Made by a program: the position numbers and the translations under genes. A stretch of 64,000 bases of DNA from Piper betle (Eukaryota > Streptophyta > Magnoliopsida > Piperales > Piperaceae), in contig JAURVB010011241.1 in NCBI GenBank assembly GCA_033002965.1, positions 1-64,000 of the forward strand, written 5' to 3'. Below the pieces are notes generated by a model that was not told the origin of the DNA, ran no database searches, and was given only the letters and a program-made list of their open reading frames with translations. Within the stretch, counting starts at the first letter, position 1. Each line of letters starts with the position of its first letter. This document shows positions 47,292-60,325 of this stretch, in pieces.

Positions 47292-49802
47292 TAGCGGTGC
47301 AAACGAGTCTGGCCAACTCGACCATCAATAATTTGTTCATAATTTAGCTTGTTCCTAGACTAGTTTGTTCAAGCTTAATTAATTATCAAATTATATATAT
47401 ATATATATATATTTATATAGTTTAAACTGAACATTTACTTACTCAAATTGGATTTGTATTTAATTAAGTTTTGAGCCAAGTCGAACCCGGCCGAGCGATT
47501 TGATGGTTCCTTGGAGTTCAAAACCATTTTTTACATTAAGATCTTTTAATTCACAAGTAAAAATGATAAAAATATTAAAATAATTGATTTTTAATACATA
47601 TATGCTCTTTCAAGCTGAACTGAAAATATTTTTATTCGTGAAATAACTTGGATTGATTATACCCCTATAAGTAGTAACTCTTTGACATTTAGTAATAACT
47701 AGTACTAAGTATCTACTAACAAGTAGTTTATAATTATAAAGATATCAATTATTCGGAAGTAGCTAGTTATTAACTAACTAGTGATATAGTTCCCACGATA
47801 ACTCGTTGTTATCATCATCATTATTATCATCCGCTTGCTCCTAATTTATTGAGGTCAGAGGTACGAATTCTTTCCTCCCAATATAAGTTTAGAATCCATA
47901 TAAATATAAGTTTACTGGTCGGATGTCCTTTCTAACACCACCCTACTCCTTTTATCTGGTCATGGGACCAACAATGCGAGACATGGGCATAAGCATTGAT
48001 GGAGTTTATAGTTCCCATGAAAACTATATATTAGTAATTTATTACTACCGGTTTGACAAGTTATGTTTGTTATATTTGGTTTTAGAAAAAAGTAATTTAT
48101 GGTAAGCATAAATAATGCTATCATAAAACTAGTTAAGTTGTTAGTAATTAATTAAATTATTAAGTACTGATGATGTGTAAATTATAACGCAAGTGCAAGT
48201 GCCAAATCTAAAAGTGATAAGAAAGTATCGTCCCCGAGAATTATTACGAAAGTTTTTAATTACCAAAACTAATTTAATTAATTATGCTTAAATAGATATG
48301 AATTGAAAGAGTGATTCAATTGTGGATTAAAACTAAACTAATCTAAAATACAATATTTAAATCAAATATTAACTCCAGCATGACAAACCTAGGATTTTCA
48401 ATTTTACTTAATGCTCTATATGATTAAAGTTATAACTTTTACCTTTGAATTGTATATTTGGATCATTAACCACCTGAATTAATTATTTATGACATCTCTC
48501 GATTCAGTATAAACTTATCACTTGCACCCAACTTTTATATCTCTATGAAATTTTATATGCAATATGATACTTTAAGTTTTTCCCTTAACAGTTACCCAAG
48601 AAATATGAGTATATTTTTATCTCATATGTGAATCACCTAAAATAAATGAACAAAAATTATTTTATTTAATGATAAATTTAATCTTTCTATCTCTATACCA
48701 AATTAAATCTCTAGGTCTAACAGTGGGTGATCAGGCTAATGATAACATTAAGAATAGAATAAAATAGATGATCCAAGATCACAATCAAATATATAAAAAT
48801 TAATAATCTTTATTAAACCATGCACTAGGTGTCATTAAAAATTATAGAAAAGAATTTACTTCATAGAATATACGATCAAACTCAAGAAATTCATATGTAA
48901 TATAAAAGACATCATTTAATTACAAAGAAACTAAATCAAAATAAAGAAAAACTCTTTTCGAAAAGGGTCTTTTCGACTGATCCAACTTCTTCGTCTTCCT
49001 TCTCTTGTCTTTCATGTCACCGCTTAGCCATCTAATGTTATTCTTCTTAGTTGAAACCCTAATTAAGTTTATAAAAGATCCACACAAATACTTCAAGTGA
49101 CCAGGATTTTCAGAAATACCAAAAAAATCCATTTTCTGCCACTAGCGCTTAAGCGCTCAAATTTTAGGAGCTGCTCGAGCGCTCAGCTCTCGGTTAAACA
49201 CTTCTTAACAAAAAGGCCAGTGCTCAAGCGATGTGTTCCCGGCGTTCAATCACTTGCTACAGTTTTCAAGTCGTACTTTTTGGTCTGATTTAACCCCGAA
49301 TTGATTTCAGATCGTTTTCTAACTCTTATACCCTGTTAGAATAATATTAATTAGCACTTTTTACACCAAAATTATAATAATTGCTCGCATGATTAATAAT
49401 ATCTAATAAACTTTTAAACTAATAAAATTAAAATATAAACGACTTGAAACATGGCAAAAATTAACATGAAATACAAAGAATAATAACTCTTTTACAGAGT
49501 TATCAACTGACAATACTTTTACGTAAGTAATTATTGAGTATAAAAGCCATTAACTTATATGAATTACTTGATATTAAAAAAATTGTATGAGCCTACTCAT
49601 GCCGAGTGTTCTATTGAGTACAAATTTGGATTTTGAGCTAAGTTGAGCCGAACACTCCTTAGTTAAAGTTTTGTGCATGATTCAATGATCTATCCTTTTT
49701 AAACTAAATATTTTTTACAAGCACAAAATTTATAAGTGTGAGTTCGAGTTAAACCGAACTAAACGTAAAATGCTCGTAAGCCAATTGGCTTGTTTGCCTC
49801 TA
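47292..49802. mobile_element. Probable hAT-like element with a nested insertion
   Basis: The left end is TAGCGGTGCAAACGAG. The right end on the other strand is TAGAGGCAAACAAGCC, a matching inverted terminus of the TAGNGGTG form common in plant hAT MITEs. The inner flanks on both sides carry GAGCC/CTCG-rich text like the elements at 59.6-61.9 kb. The middle (about 48165-49515) looks like a separate insertion. Flanking 8-mers share only a GTCA core, so the pairing of the two ends is inferred. Confidence 0.4.
48165..49515. mobile_element. Unidentified repeat nested within the hAT-like element
   Basis: It begins near TGATGATGTGTAAATTATAA with GCAAGTGCAAGTGCC, followed by a GTATCGTCCCCGAGA stretch. 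It ends near ACTCTTTTACAGAGTTATCA. Similar head sequences (a gcaagtgc motif followed by a 'tatcgt-ccc-acgag' motif) are common in plant repeats, but I cannot name the family. A GCGCT-rich patch at 49140-49200 is unusual. No coding region was identified. Confidence 0.35.
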
Positions 49803-51093
49803 GCCGTCAATTTATGAAGAACTATTCCCTTTGGTCATGCCCAATTAATAGAGTATTATACCTTGATAATTAATTATTTTGTTCACTTTTCTTTTTCCTA
49901 TCATGTCACATCGTGCCAAATTTAAGAAGCGTAAAAAGAGGTGCAAAGTCGTCACATTTTGTTTATTTGCATTTAATTGTGAATAGAAATTATTTTCTCC
50001 CACCATTTGACAGTTAAATAACTATCATTAATTAGAGATTTAGATCGCCTCAAGAAAATTCTTAGGGTTTGTTTGGCTTATGAGAAAATGTAAAAAAATA
50101 AAAATAACAAACATTTTTAATTTTTATTATTATTTTTTTCACGAGTTTGGTTAGAGAGGAAAAGAAAGAAAAATATAGTTTAAGATGACATTATTTTAAA
50201 AAAAGAACGTATGTATATCATTTTAATTTTATAAACACATTATTAGCCTATGCTATAATATCAAAAGAGTTGCAGGTCCAGCACACATACATCCTCGTGT
50301 ACACGTGTCAAGGTGCTGGCACGCAACGTTCGCCAAATGGTTGGTTGTATGCTCGGCCTACCAAAGATTGGTGTACGTAAAAACCACTCTATATTTTTTA
50401 TTTTCTTACATTTTTTTGCAGAAAATATCAAGCCCCTCCAGTGGGAAAATATCTTTCTTTTTTCACACTTTTTAGTATTTTTACTATTCAAATGAGCGAG
50501 ATAGTGAGAAAAGTATACTTTTTTTTTAATTTGTCAAATTTTCTTACTAACCAAACAAATCCTAAATTGAGCTGTTCAACATGATAGTGTAAAAGAATGG
50601 CCATTGATTTTAGTTACTCCCCAAACATGTATACTATCATATATATGTACATCCAATCCCCAAGTTCTTTACTCGAAACCAGCTTGAGAAATTATGTGAA
50701 TTATTTTGCAAACCTAATACTCTCAAACATTAGCTCAAATTTAATTTACTTTTCATGACCTAGCACTAGACTTGGCCCATCAGAAAATATATAACCAAGC
50801 CCACATACCTAACCAAGCATATGACCCTGTAAGGGCTCATTTTGAAACCCGTTGCCAATCTTGGAAAACCCTTCAGCCCAAGCCCATTAGGGCCCATTAA
50901 TGAGCGTCTCTTCCCTTCGCCATCATGTTTCATAGATGAAAACAAATGTCATTTTCAATGAGATCGCCCCCCTTCGGCCGCGAGCGGGAGGGGATCATTT
51001 AGATAAATTTTGGAATTAAGGAATAGCTTATTTGATATTTTGGTGCTTCATGTAGAGGTTAGTTTTATCATCAAATGTTATATATATATAGAC
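49803..51093. other. Intergenic, nothing recognised
   Basis: AT-rich DNA without recognisable genes. Short inverted A/T-rich stretches occur near 50080-50170 and 50390-50560. Confidence 0.45.
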
Positions 51094-51829
51094 TGCTGGG
51101 ATTTAGCACACTAAATCCCTATTCTAAATAGATATCAGAGCAATAACCAACAAATAATAATCACAAGTTAAAAAATAATATAGACACCGAATTTTAGGTG
51201 AAAGAACCCCAAATTAAAGGAAAAAATAATGGCCACAAACGGCCTAAATTCACTATGATTATAATTTAAAATACAATCACAACAAGTCTTCGAGAGAGTA
51301 AACTCCCACACTTACATATCGAACACCATTATCCAATTTAGTATAAATTACAGAATGAATAAACAATGATAGATTTCACCGGTTTAGAACTCAATAGAGC
51401 AGTGATCAATGATTTAAGAAAACCCAATCCAAACTTCATTTTTCTTCGATCCCAATCTTCTCCTTTTCAATGGGCACCAAAAAATGTTCCCATGCTCTGT
51501 GAAACTTTATATCTATATATCCCAAAAATCCAAGAAATTGGGTACCCTCAAAATAGTTGTCCAAGGCAGGTAGGTGCGGACCCATGTCTGCGAGACATGC
51601 CTTCGGGGGCGCTGGGCACTCCAAGTGGGTGAGCGACTTTTCCTTCTCACTCCTTGATGGGCTTTCTAATCAATGCATGAGAGGAGGGAACCTCCTTTAC
51701 CCAACTCCATACACCACTCTTAGCCGACATGAGAAACTCCTTTCATGCCTACTTCATTTTCATAATACAAATATTTCTCCTTTGTCATTATATCTGCAAT
51801 ATTTTTGTCAATATAAATTTTAATTATCT
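51094..51829 (-). mobile_element. Copia-type LTR (3' LTR of the adjacent fragment)
   Basis: Begins on the plus strand with TGCTGGGATTTAGCACACTA, whose GGGATTTAG and CTAAATCCC arms form a palindrome. The TG start corresponds to the CA end of a minus-strand LTR. It lies directly after the end of a Copia RNase H segment on the same strand, where the 3' LTR is expected. The inner boundary is approximate. Confidence 0.55.
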
Positions 51830-52700
51830 CAAAAAATTTATTTTTTAATACATATCTCACAAAATGATGCCTCACATTGATATTTTTGCTCTTCAAATAA
51901 AATTTTGCATTCTTACTTAGATAAATTACACTCTAACTGTTACAATGAATAATGTATTTTTCTTGCCTAAAGTCAATGTCATTTAAAAGTCTCTTCATTT
52001 ATAACATTTTCTTACAAGCTTGAGTACTATTAATAAATTCAACCTTATTTGTAGAAAATACAGCACACTTTTGCAATTTAAATTGCCATGATACATCCTC
52101 ACAAGAAAATGTGATAACGAACCCAGAAGTGACCTCATTGTATCTAAATCACTTGCTATATTTGTATTTGTATAGCCAACTAATAAAAGTTTATTATTTT
52201 CAAAATATAACTACAGTTTAGATGTAACTCGTAGATACTTCATTATCCACTTATATGCTTGTCAGTATCCTTTCTAAGATTTGCTAAATACCTACTAACA
52301 ACTCTCACTATATATGTTATACCAGGCCTTATACAAAGTATAGCATACATCAAACTACGAATCACAAAGGCATAGGGAACAATTTTCATTTCCTCCATTT
52401 TTGTTTCACTTAAGTCATCCTTCCTCAATTTAAAATGGCTTCCAAGTGGGACTCCAATGTTTTGCATCTTTCATATTGAATTTATTAAATACCTTCTCTA
52501 TGTGTTTATTTTTTGACACCCAAAGCTTCTATGTTGAATTTCCTGACCGGTCCCAAATCCTTCGTAGTGAAAGATTTATTCAAGTTTTTCTTTAAGCTTT
52601 TAATATTAACTTCATCATGTCTTACAATTAATATAATAATAAAGTCATCGTTGTTAAACCTTTTAAAGAATACACAATAATCAGAATGATACTTCTTATA
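51830..52700 (-). pseudogene. Ty1/Copia polyprotein fragment (reverse transcriptase end and RNase H)
   Basis: On the minus strand the pieces read CVFFKRFNNDDFIIILI (RT region before the catalytic motif), FTTKDLGPVRKF, then GVPLGSHFKLRK, VIRSLMYAILCIRPGITY and VVSRYLANL, followed by broken RNase H text (GSLSHFLVRMYHGNLNCKS). This is the normal Copia order from RT to RNase H. The YVDD motif is altered and there are several stops. Gag, protease, integrase and most of RT are missing to the right of 52700. Dead and truncated. Confidence 0.85.
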
Positions 52701-54348
52701 CCCATTGCTCTCTGTAAAAGAGTCATCTTACTCAATCGTCTGAATCCCCCCATAACCCCTCTCCTGGCCTCCTTTACGAATATACTCAAATGTTTCATAG
52801 CCAAGAAAATTAAGCGAATCTTTTTTTGCTAAAAAACAGTTACAAACATCATTTATGGGTAAGATTCCATCTGTGGAATAGAGTTCAAAATGGATGAACT
52901 TTTCCTTCCTTTCTTGGAGGTACAGTTTCCCATGCATGATCACCCTTGCTAGTACGGGGAAGAAGATAAAACGAGGACAAAACTCTTGGACTCTGTGAAA
53001 TCCAAAACATAGTTATTGAAACTGTGGACAGGGTGGTACGATATGCTCATTTATAGAAAGATGAGATCAAACACAGAAAATGTGGGGAAGGCAAGAGGCC
53101 TTCTCTGATTGACTTCCATAACTACCAGTAGATGAATGATACGTATTCACGGAGGCAATCTAGGCGGTGCAGCTGCGACGCCTACAAGTCAAGCCTTTGC
53201 AAATGTTTCCAATCTCTGAATTTGCAGTGTCTGGTGGTTGAATTAGAAGAAGACATGACTCGATTTCTTCTCATGGTAGGTTGGGAGCTTGACCTTTGAA
53301 GAGCATGTTTTCGAGGTTGAAAACTGCCACCTTGCCTACCTCTTTATAAATTCATTTATACAATACTATCGTACAAAAATGTCCTATATTATTTGTGACA
53401 AGGACCTTGATAGCGTTGTACATGCGGCTACCAGCATCTATTTTCTCTTTTGCTGTCAATTTCAATCTAAATTTGTCTCCCTATATTTCCAATTTGCCAT
53501 GTAAGAAAGTCAAATTAAGGTGGGTTTTCTTGTTGAAGTTAAGCAGCAATTGTTCCAAACTCTTTGAATGTGAACATGAGTTTTTTAGAGAGCAAAAAGA
53601 GTGGCTCATGTTCGAGAAAATTGTGCGTAAAGCAGGACAAGTATGTGTCATTTTTCACGTATCTTGAAAGGAAGCCTTTTTGTATTTGTACACCCTAACT
53701 TGTGGCCTCAAAGATGCCAATCATCTAGCTACTGTGCTGCTTTACAATGCGAACATCTTTAAAAAAGAGTTGTTATTTTGCCTCCCCATGTCTCCTCTCA
53801 TCTCCTGGTATTTTTTTAAGTGGACTTCCGAGCATCATCCCAACTACCAAATCATTGATCAACCACTTCCAAATCTTGTTCGTATATACCTGGTTTTGAA
53901 GATGGAATTTTCTTGTGATTTCCAACGATGTGTATTGGAACAGGAAAACCCACTTCTAGAACGTAAGCATTGCTCATCTGTGTCGTCAATATAGAACAAA
54001 AAGTGATTCCTTGGTACGCATTGAGACTATACATTTTGATTGCCATAACGTGTTTTGACTAGCCAATTGTCTTAAACTCTTACCGTGTGATCTGGTGTTA
54101 GCAGATGCATTTACAAACAGAACACAAAACAAACTAAACTTTCTCCTCTGCTATGTGTTATCGGCTAAAAACAATTAACATAGGAAGCAGAAGCAAATCA
54201 TCCCAACTGGAACACAATGCCTCCCAAAGTTGTGATTATCTTCGAAGTTGTAAAGAAACATAGCATGCAAGGCATACAAAGAACTCTAGTATATATAGGC
54301 GTTAGTCACGAGAGTACCTCAATCAAGAAGATGAAATTAATCTGTCCC
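52701..54348. other. Intergenic, nothing recognised
   Basis: A few 70-100 codon frames occur on both strands (near 52728, 53289, 53395 and 53680). None shows a domain I recognise. The first of these could be more retroelement debris. Confidence 0.4.
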
Positions 54349-56489
54349 CTAATCTGCTGTTGTTCCATCGTCTGTCGACTGAACTAAGTTTCCTTGCTGT
54401 TCAACATACGGCCTGACAAAAGTCCGTCTCCACCAGACCTCGAACGCCCTGTGGAGATTCGGGCAATTGTCACCTGCCTTCAAGAAACTCCCCATCCATG
54501 AGAGTAAAATGTTTTGTTGATCCTCCAATGGTAGAGTTAAAATGGTTCTTCCAATGCCTTCTTCCACCATTTTTTTATCGAAAGATCTGCACCCATGCTG
54601 TAACCAGCTATAATCACTAATCAGGGGCTGCAACCATGTCTGAAGTAAGAGGTGCCGGGTCTCCTTACATGGAAGCATTTCACCTCTTCCAATACCTACA
54701 AAAAGCCTTGCCGTGATGCAGCTAACCAGGTAGCGCGAAACAATTGGTAGCTTGGAGTGAAGCGCAGCAAGTTCAGTCTGTTGGTACCATAAAACAACAA
54801 ACTCATCTACAACTTGCTTGCTGATCAATATCTCTAGCAACCAAAGAAGATTGTCAGCTTCAAGTGTTATCTGCTTCACAATTGATCCTTTCTTATCCAT
54901 GCAATTTTCATCTAATCCTGGTTCAGAAGCTTCCTTGAAATGGCCTAAAAGAGAAGCTAAACAGCATTTGCAGGAGTTGTATATATTTTCATCATAAGAA
55001 TCAGAAATGCCATTGCTTGAACCACTGCTTTCTCTTAGCAGTTTTAGAACTAAAGCTTTCATGTCACGTCTTGCTCTCTCGTCGTTGCTCTTAAGAACTA
55101 AGTCAAGTATATGAAGTAGAGTATCATTAGGAGGATTGGGAATTTCTGAGGCAACTCTTTTCAGTACTGTGCCTTTGCCTTTGTTGTCAATCTGCAGCCT
55201 AGCAATAGATGAAACAACTTTTCTTCTTCTTCTTCTCCAACCCAAGGGGCAGCTTCCAGGTACTCTAAACAGGATTGGATGCAAGTGGCGAAACCAATCA
55301 ATTCCGCAACCTATCAGCATTTTCAAATCTATTGTTAATTGATTGAGAAAAAGCATGCAAACGATTCCAACTTTTACTTGACATGAGTGCCATAACTGTA
55401 AATGTGAATTATCATTAAAAAAAAAACTCATCAGGAACTACACGATTTCAAAAACAACTTTGATCACCACCAAAATGAAACAAAACTAAATCGATTCAAC
55501 CAAATGATCATGACTCATAACAGGCTCTGACAGTGCAGGGACTGAGGTTGATCAGTTTTTGAAATCTATCATCTCTTGAATACAGTTAACTTTGAGAATA
55601 CACATAACCAATAAAAATTTAATACATTTCCTCTCTTATGACAGTTAAATTCTAGCAGCAAAAGAAATAATTCCAAATAGACAACCTATTTCAATCGAAA
55701 GGAAAGTTAAAAAGTTGATTAAATATAGTGTCAAACATATTTTGTGAAAGCACAAAAATTCGGGTTTAGTGTAGGAGAAAATACCTTGAGAATGCGAAGA
55801 ACCCTAGGCACACTTTGCTTTATCAATCTCTGTTTCGTATCTTTACAGTACATCAATCCAATGGTCTCCATATAAATCTCAATATCTTCACAATCAGCAA
55901 TTTCCACACAGGAAGCAGAAGACTGATCAGGAATTCTCTCCGCGAAAAACTTGCTTTGTTCCACTAGTACCTTCTTATGAACACTAATCTTAACTACTAC
56001 TCCCTGCTTTCCAGATAAAACAACCTTCAAGTCACTAGATCCAGCTTTGCCAAACTCAACAGACACCTTCCTTGGAATACTTTCTGCATTTGGTTTGCAT
56101 GGTCTTTGATTAATTCCAGGCTGCGCCGAACTATTATTATCATTTTGTACATCACTGTGACCATCAGAAACCACCCTTAGCCTTGAAGGGACAGTGCTAG
56201 GATTATTCTCTGGGGGATAGCTTTGAGCCTTTGGCATGGAGTTCTTTTGGGAAGGAGGAAGAGGTCTCTGCTTGTTATGTGCATTTATCTGAGTTTTAAG
56301 AGTCTTTTGAAATACAACAGGCGATGGGCAGCACCAAAATCCTTCTGGGGTGACGGCAATTGGCACATTCCTGATTCTAGTCTGTCCTTGTTCTACACTT
56401 CTAACTCTAAACTCATCCATCTTACAAGAAACTCTAACCAACTTTGTGACAAAGCAGAGTGAATCAACCAGCAACTTTGTTCTTCCCAC
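54349..56489 (-). CDS. BTB/POZ domain protein, At3g05675/At5g60050 type (2 exons)
   Basis: Plant BTB proteins of this group are thought to be substrate adaptors for CUL3 ubiquitin ligases. Exons on the minus strand: 56489-55785 (donor GTATTT) and 55310-54349 (acceptor TGATAG). Exon 1 has a basic, Pro-rich N-terminus and then a BTB fold beginning SSDLKVVL and continuing with ISVHKKVLVEQSKFFAERI and VEIADCEDIEIYMETIGLMY. Exon 2 starts VAELIGFATCIQSCLEYLEA, followed by APWVGEEEEE, then the conserved C-terminal helical region including LLWLLEILI and a WW-containing end. After the GAA repeat the frame slips by one (AAAAG where AAAAAG is needed before VVSSIARLQ). The start could instead be Met24 (56420), directly after a TTGTAAG that resembles an acceptor. 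Confidence 0.87.
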
Positions 56490-59400
56490 AATTATATTTA
56501 TGAAATGGAGGCAGTGATATGAAGTCTACTCCTTCAGAACAACTGCTCTACAACATGAACTTAGGTGGAATTTTTTTTTAAAAAAAGCTAAAGATCTGAT
56601 CTGCAAGGTACATTCAACCTCAAAATAGCCTTCTTTGGGAGAATCTCGACAAGTTAGCAACTCAGCAAGCCCAAGTGCTTCTTCCTTCTCCACCTACATC
56701 AGTTAATAAATCAAGAAACCTCGAGGAAAGAGTTCTTCCCAAGCACATAAAATGGGAACCACTTTAAAGAATACCAAGAAATGCAAGATCACGGACATGG
56801 CAACCTACCTCTTCTCTGGTGCGCCTCAAAGCTCACCCCCAGCTTTCTTCACTTTCTACACCAAATGATCCAACCAACAGCTCATGCCGAGCCACAAAGA
56901 GACCAAACCCCTGTGAATCTCCAAAGAAAAGCATGATGGGCAGCTCTGTTTTGACTCTAAAGGTGCACCACTCTCCACTTCTGGTCATCAGCAACATCAT
57001 TCCACCCTCACATCACCGTTCAATGACTCATTCATGACTATCTCGCCTGCCCATTATTTCAACCGTCCTCTGCCTTCCACCTCTAGTTCAACTTTTGTTT
57101 GAGCTCTATAAGCACCTTTGTAGCTCACTGCCTTCTCTCCACCATGTAGAGTTGCCCTGCAGCCCTGCAAGAGAGAGAGAGCCAGGACAGGACCTTGTCT
57201 CCTCGTTGCTGTTTATTTGAATACTCCACTGTTTCCCTCCCCTTTTTTTAATCTGGGAACTGCCATAAGCATCTTCCTTTTCCTGCTAATGTTTGCTCAT
57301 TTACTTGCTTGATGGATCATATACATGAAAAAAAGGTGGTGGTAGCAACTCTTTTTAGCTTCATGCAATATAATTATCAAGTATTTATGAGAAATTAATA
57401 TTTATATTATAATTTATTATGTGACAGGTTAATATTCAAAAACACGACAGATCTAGTCGAACAGCTTGAGTCAAATTTTAAGTTTAATTCAATCGACAGA
57501 AATAAATTTAAATATATTTTACTCTTTTATAAATTTGTCGTTGAAAGCGTGATATCTCAAAATTGAATGATTTGGTTATTTAAAGAGGATGGTGGAACCA
57601 CACTTCACTTAGAGATGGCTGGTTTGACTTAAATTCTAGTACTAATTATTTCAAAACTTGTTGAACTCAAATTTGAACAAAAATGAGCTTTTTTTATTTC
57701 TTATTCGAAGATTGTTGGGCCCTATGGGCCTAAAGAAAGTTTGTTTTTATTTTAATTAAAAAACTAGTTTAAAAAATAAATTTTTCTCATTAATTTATAT
57801 AAAAATCACAAGTCATCTCAAAATATAATATAAGATAAACCCAACAAATATTTATATGCTTTGATTAAACTACATTTTCAAATAGATTTTCAACTTATAA
57901 TTACATAGTTAGGTTGATAAATAAATTATTTCTTATATATAACTAGGAATAAAACTTTGCTAATAAGTGTGCAATTGTCGATTCCATGTTTGAATAAAGG
58001 AGAAAGGATGTCGAAGGGCATCTGACTAAAATAATTACTATTTATAATCACATAAGTTTTAAATTAATATTTTTGTTTTTAACACCGGGAGAGAGAGAGA
58101 TTCGAGAAAAAAATAAATAAATAAGTGAGAGCAAATTAAGGAGGAAAAATTAGGGTACCATGATTGAAGAACCACCCCCTTTCAAAAATAAAAGAATGGG
58201 CACTTAGGCCTCCGATGATGATTAAACAACATACAAAGAAATAAATAATACAAGCAGTGGAATCTAATAGTTGCCATTGCTTGCAAACAAAGCATTTTGA
58301 AGTTGCCACCCCTTGGGCCACCTTTATAGCTTTATTTTCTATTGAGTCATTCAAACGCCGCTCAATTATTCCTTTCCATTCATGCATGGCCATGGAATGT
58401 TGGATTAATCAATTTCAAGCTTAAAAAGATGGTTCACTGCCATTCCATGCAATAGATCAAACAAATGTATGAACTGCGTCTATCACAAGTAATCATAAAG
58501 TGGGCATTTACTATTTTTCTGGTGGGCATTTACTACTTGGAAGTATTTTAGTAGAACTTGTGGCCATGAGTTAAAGATTCCTCTGAACCAATCCAGATTT
58601 GAGTGTACTGCTGTTTCAGTGAAGCCGCCATTGTTAGCACAAGCAAGCAAGCTATCTTTTTATATCTTTTGAACAATAACTTGTATAGCTTTTACTCCTC
58701 GGGAACTTCCGAGAAGAGTTGGATGTGAGGCTTGAAACCGTGGTTAGAGTTGGGACATGGCTTGACACTTCCTTGACCAACGTTCCCATCAGCTCATCCT
58801 TGTGAAGGGGAATATCTTCAACAACTCAGATTATTACGAGTGTTACATCCAAGGAAAAGGAAGGAAAAGGATAGAAGGAGAACGAGAAAGCCATGCAACA
58901 TGATCATTTGCAGGAAAAAACTTACAAAAGCAAAAGGAGAAAGCGAAAGACGTGCCAAAATCAGAGACAGAAATAAGAAAATAAAGACATTGTAATGGAG
59001 CTTAATTCATTAAACATCTCCAAAACACACGACCCAGAAAAATGCAAGTTAACTATGCATTAGCTATCAAGAAGACTTCTTTTATTTGAAGTAAGCACCC
59101 AATTCATCCCTAACCATCAACCACGTTAATGAGTTGGTAGTATTAAGCGGGAATCCAACGATTTTGATTAATAATGGTGGGGCATAATAGAACTAGACAT
59201 ATATTTTTTAACTGTTCGGGTATTTATTAAATTGAATCAATTAATTTGTAAGAGAAGAATTATATGAACGTTTTTTTGAAGGGTGAAGAATCTGTTGGGA
59301 GAAGAGTAACGCACAGGCTGTCTTGCTTGAGGTTGTCGCTTCATAATTAAGTTGACAACCATGCGACAACATTCATATCTTTTCTTGAGCTAATAAGTAT

Positions 59401-59637
59401 ATCAAAGGATATAAAGTAAGAGGAAAAGGAGGGACAAAGATTAGTCTAGAAAACAAGAGCATGCTGGGGGACACACCCAAGATATTGCTGTCCATGTCTA
59501 AATTCCAGCCTTGGAGCATCTATTGCCCCAAGTTCGTCCCCAAAGTTGGAAAGCTAATTAGTTGGCCATTGGATGCATTTTCTTCAATCTCGCCTCATGC
59601 CAGCATGGGGCGAAGATTAAGATGGAGAATGTGTGGG
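56490..59637. other. BTB gene upstream region and intergenic DNA
   Basis: The first 700 bases probably include the leader, promoter and leader intron of the BTB gene; a GA repeat lies at 57170-57181. No further gene is recognised. A short tandem duplication lies at 58500-58540. Confidence 0.45.
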
Positions 59638-59645
59638 GTCAGCTT

Positions 59646-60282
59646 TAGAGGTGCTAATTGAAGCGAGCGAGTCGAACTCAACATATGTTTGAGCTCGGCT
59701 CGAATAGCTCGAAACTCGTTCAAATTTGACTCGAGATTGAACGAGCTTTGGACATATAACGCTAGAGTTCGACTCGAATATCTTTTATGTATTTGAGTTC
59801 GACTCAAGCTCGAATATACTCTCAAACTAGCTTAATTTTTATGAGCTCGTTCGCCAGCTTGTTCGTTAACTCAAAACCAGCTCAATTAAAAGTCAAAAGT
59901 ATTTCACTTAAAAAATGAGGTCAATGTGGAGTTGAACCAATAACCTTGAAGTCATCACGGTGAATACTTACCATCTAAACTATCTTACTTCTTTGTTATT
60001 ATATTGCATATATATATATATATATATATATAATATAAAGACTATATTATTATATTATTTTATCGAGTCGAGTTCGAGTCGAGCTACGAGTTGAGTTCGA
60101 GTCGATTTCGAGTTATAACCGGAGTCGAGTCGAGTCGAACACAACCTTGCTCGAGCTCGGCTCGTAAGATTCGAATTCGAGTCGAGTTGGAGTTGAGCAT
60201 TTAAATGTCGAGTTTCGAGGCCGAGTCAAGTCGAGCCGAACGCTAAATGCTCACGAGCTGACTCGCTCAATTAGCAACCCTA
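59646..60282. mobile_element. hAT MITE with perfect 8-bp target-site duplication
   Basis: A 637-bp element starting TAGAGGTGCTAATTGAAGCG and ending CTCAATTAGCAACCCTA. The ends form imperfect inverted repeats (right end reversed: TAGGGTTGCTAATTGAG). It is flanked on both sides by GTCAGCTT (59638-59645 and 60283-60290), an exact 8-bp duplication as made by hAT transposases. The interior is rich in CTCGA/TCGAG motifs on both sides and includes an (AT)n array at 60007-60032. No transposase. Confidence 0.9.
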
Positions 60283-60325
60283 GTCAGCTTTTAAGATAGT
60301 ATACTTTTATGGAAGGGATTTGCTC

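Noticed and set aside
53289..54046. Possible gene from several frames between the Copia fragment and the BTB gene
   Set aside because: No recognisable protein family and no convincing exon borders.
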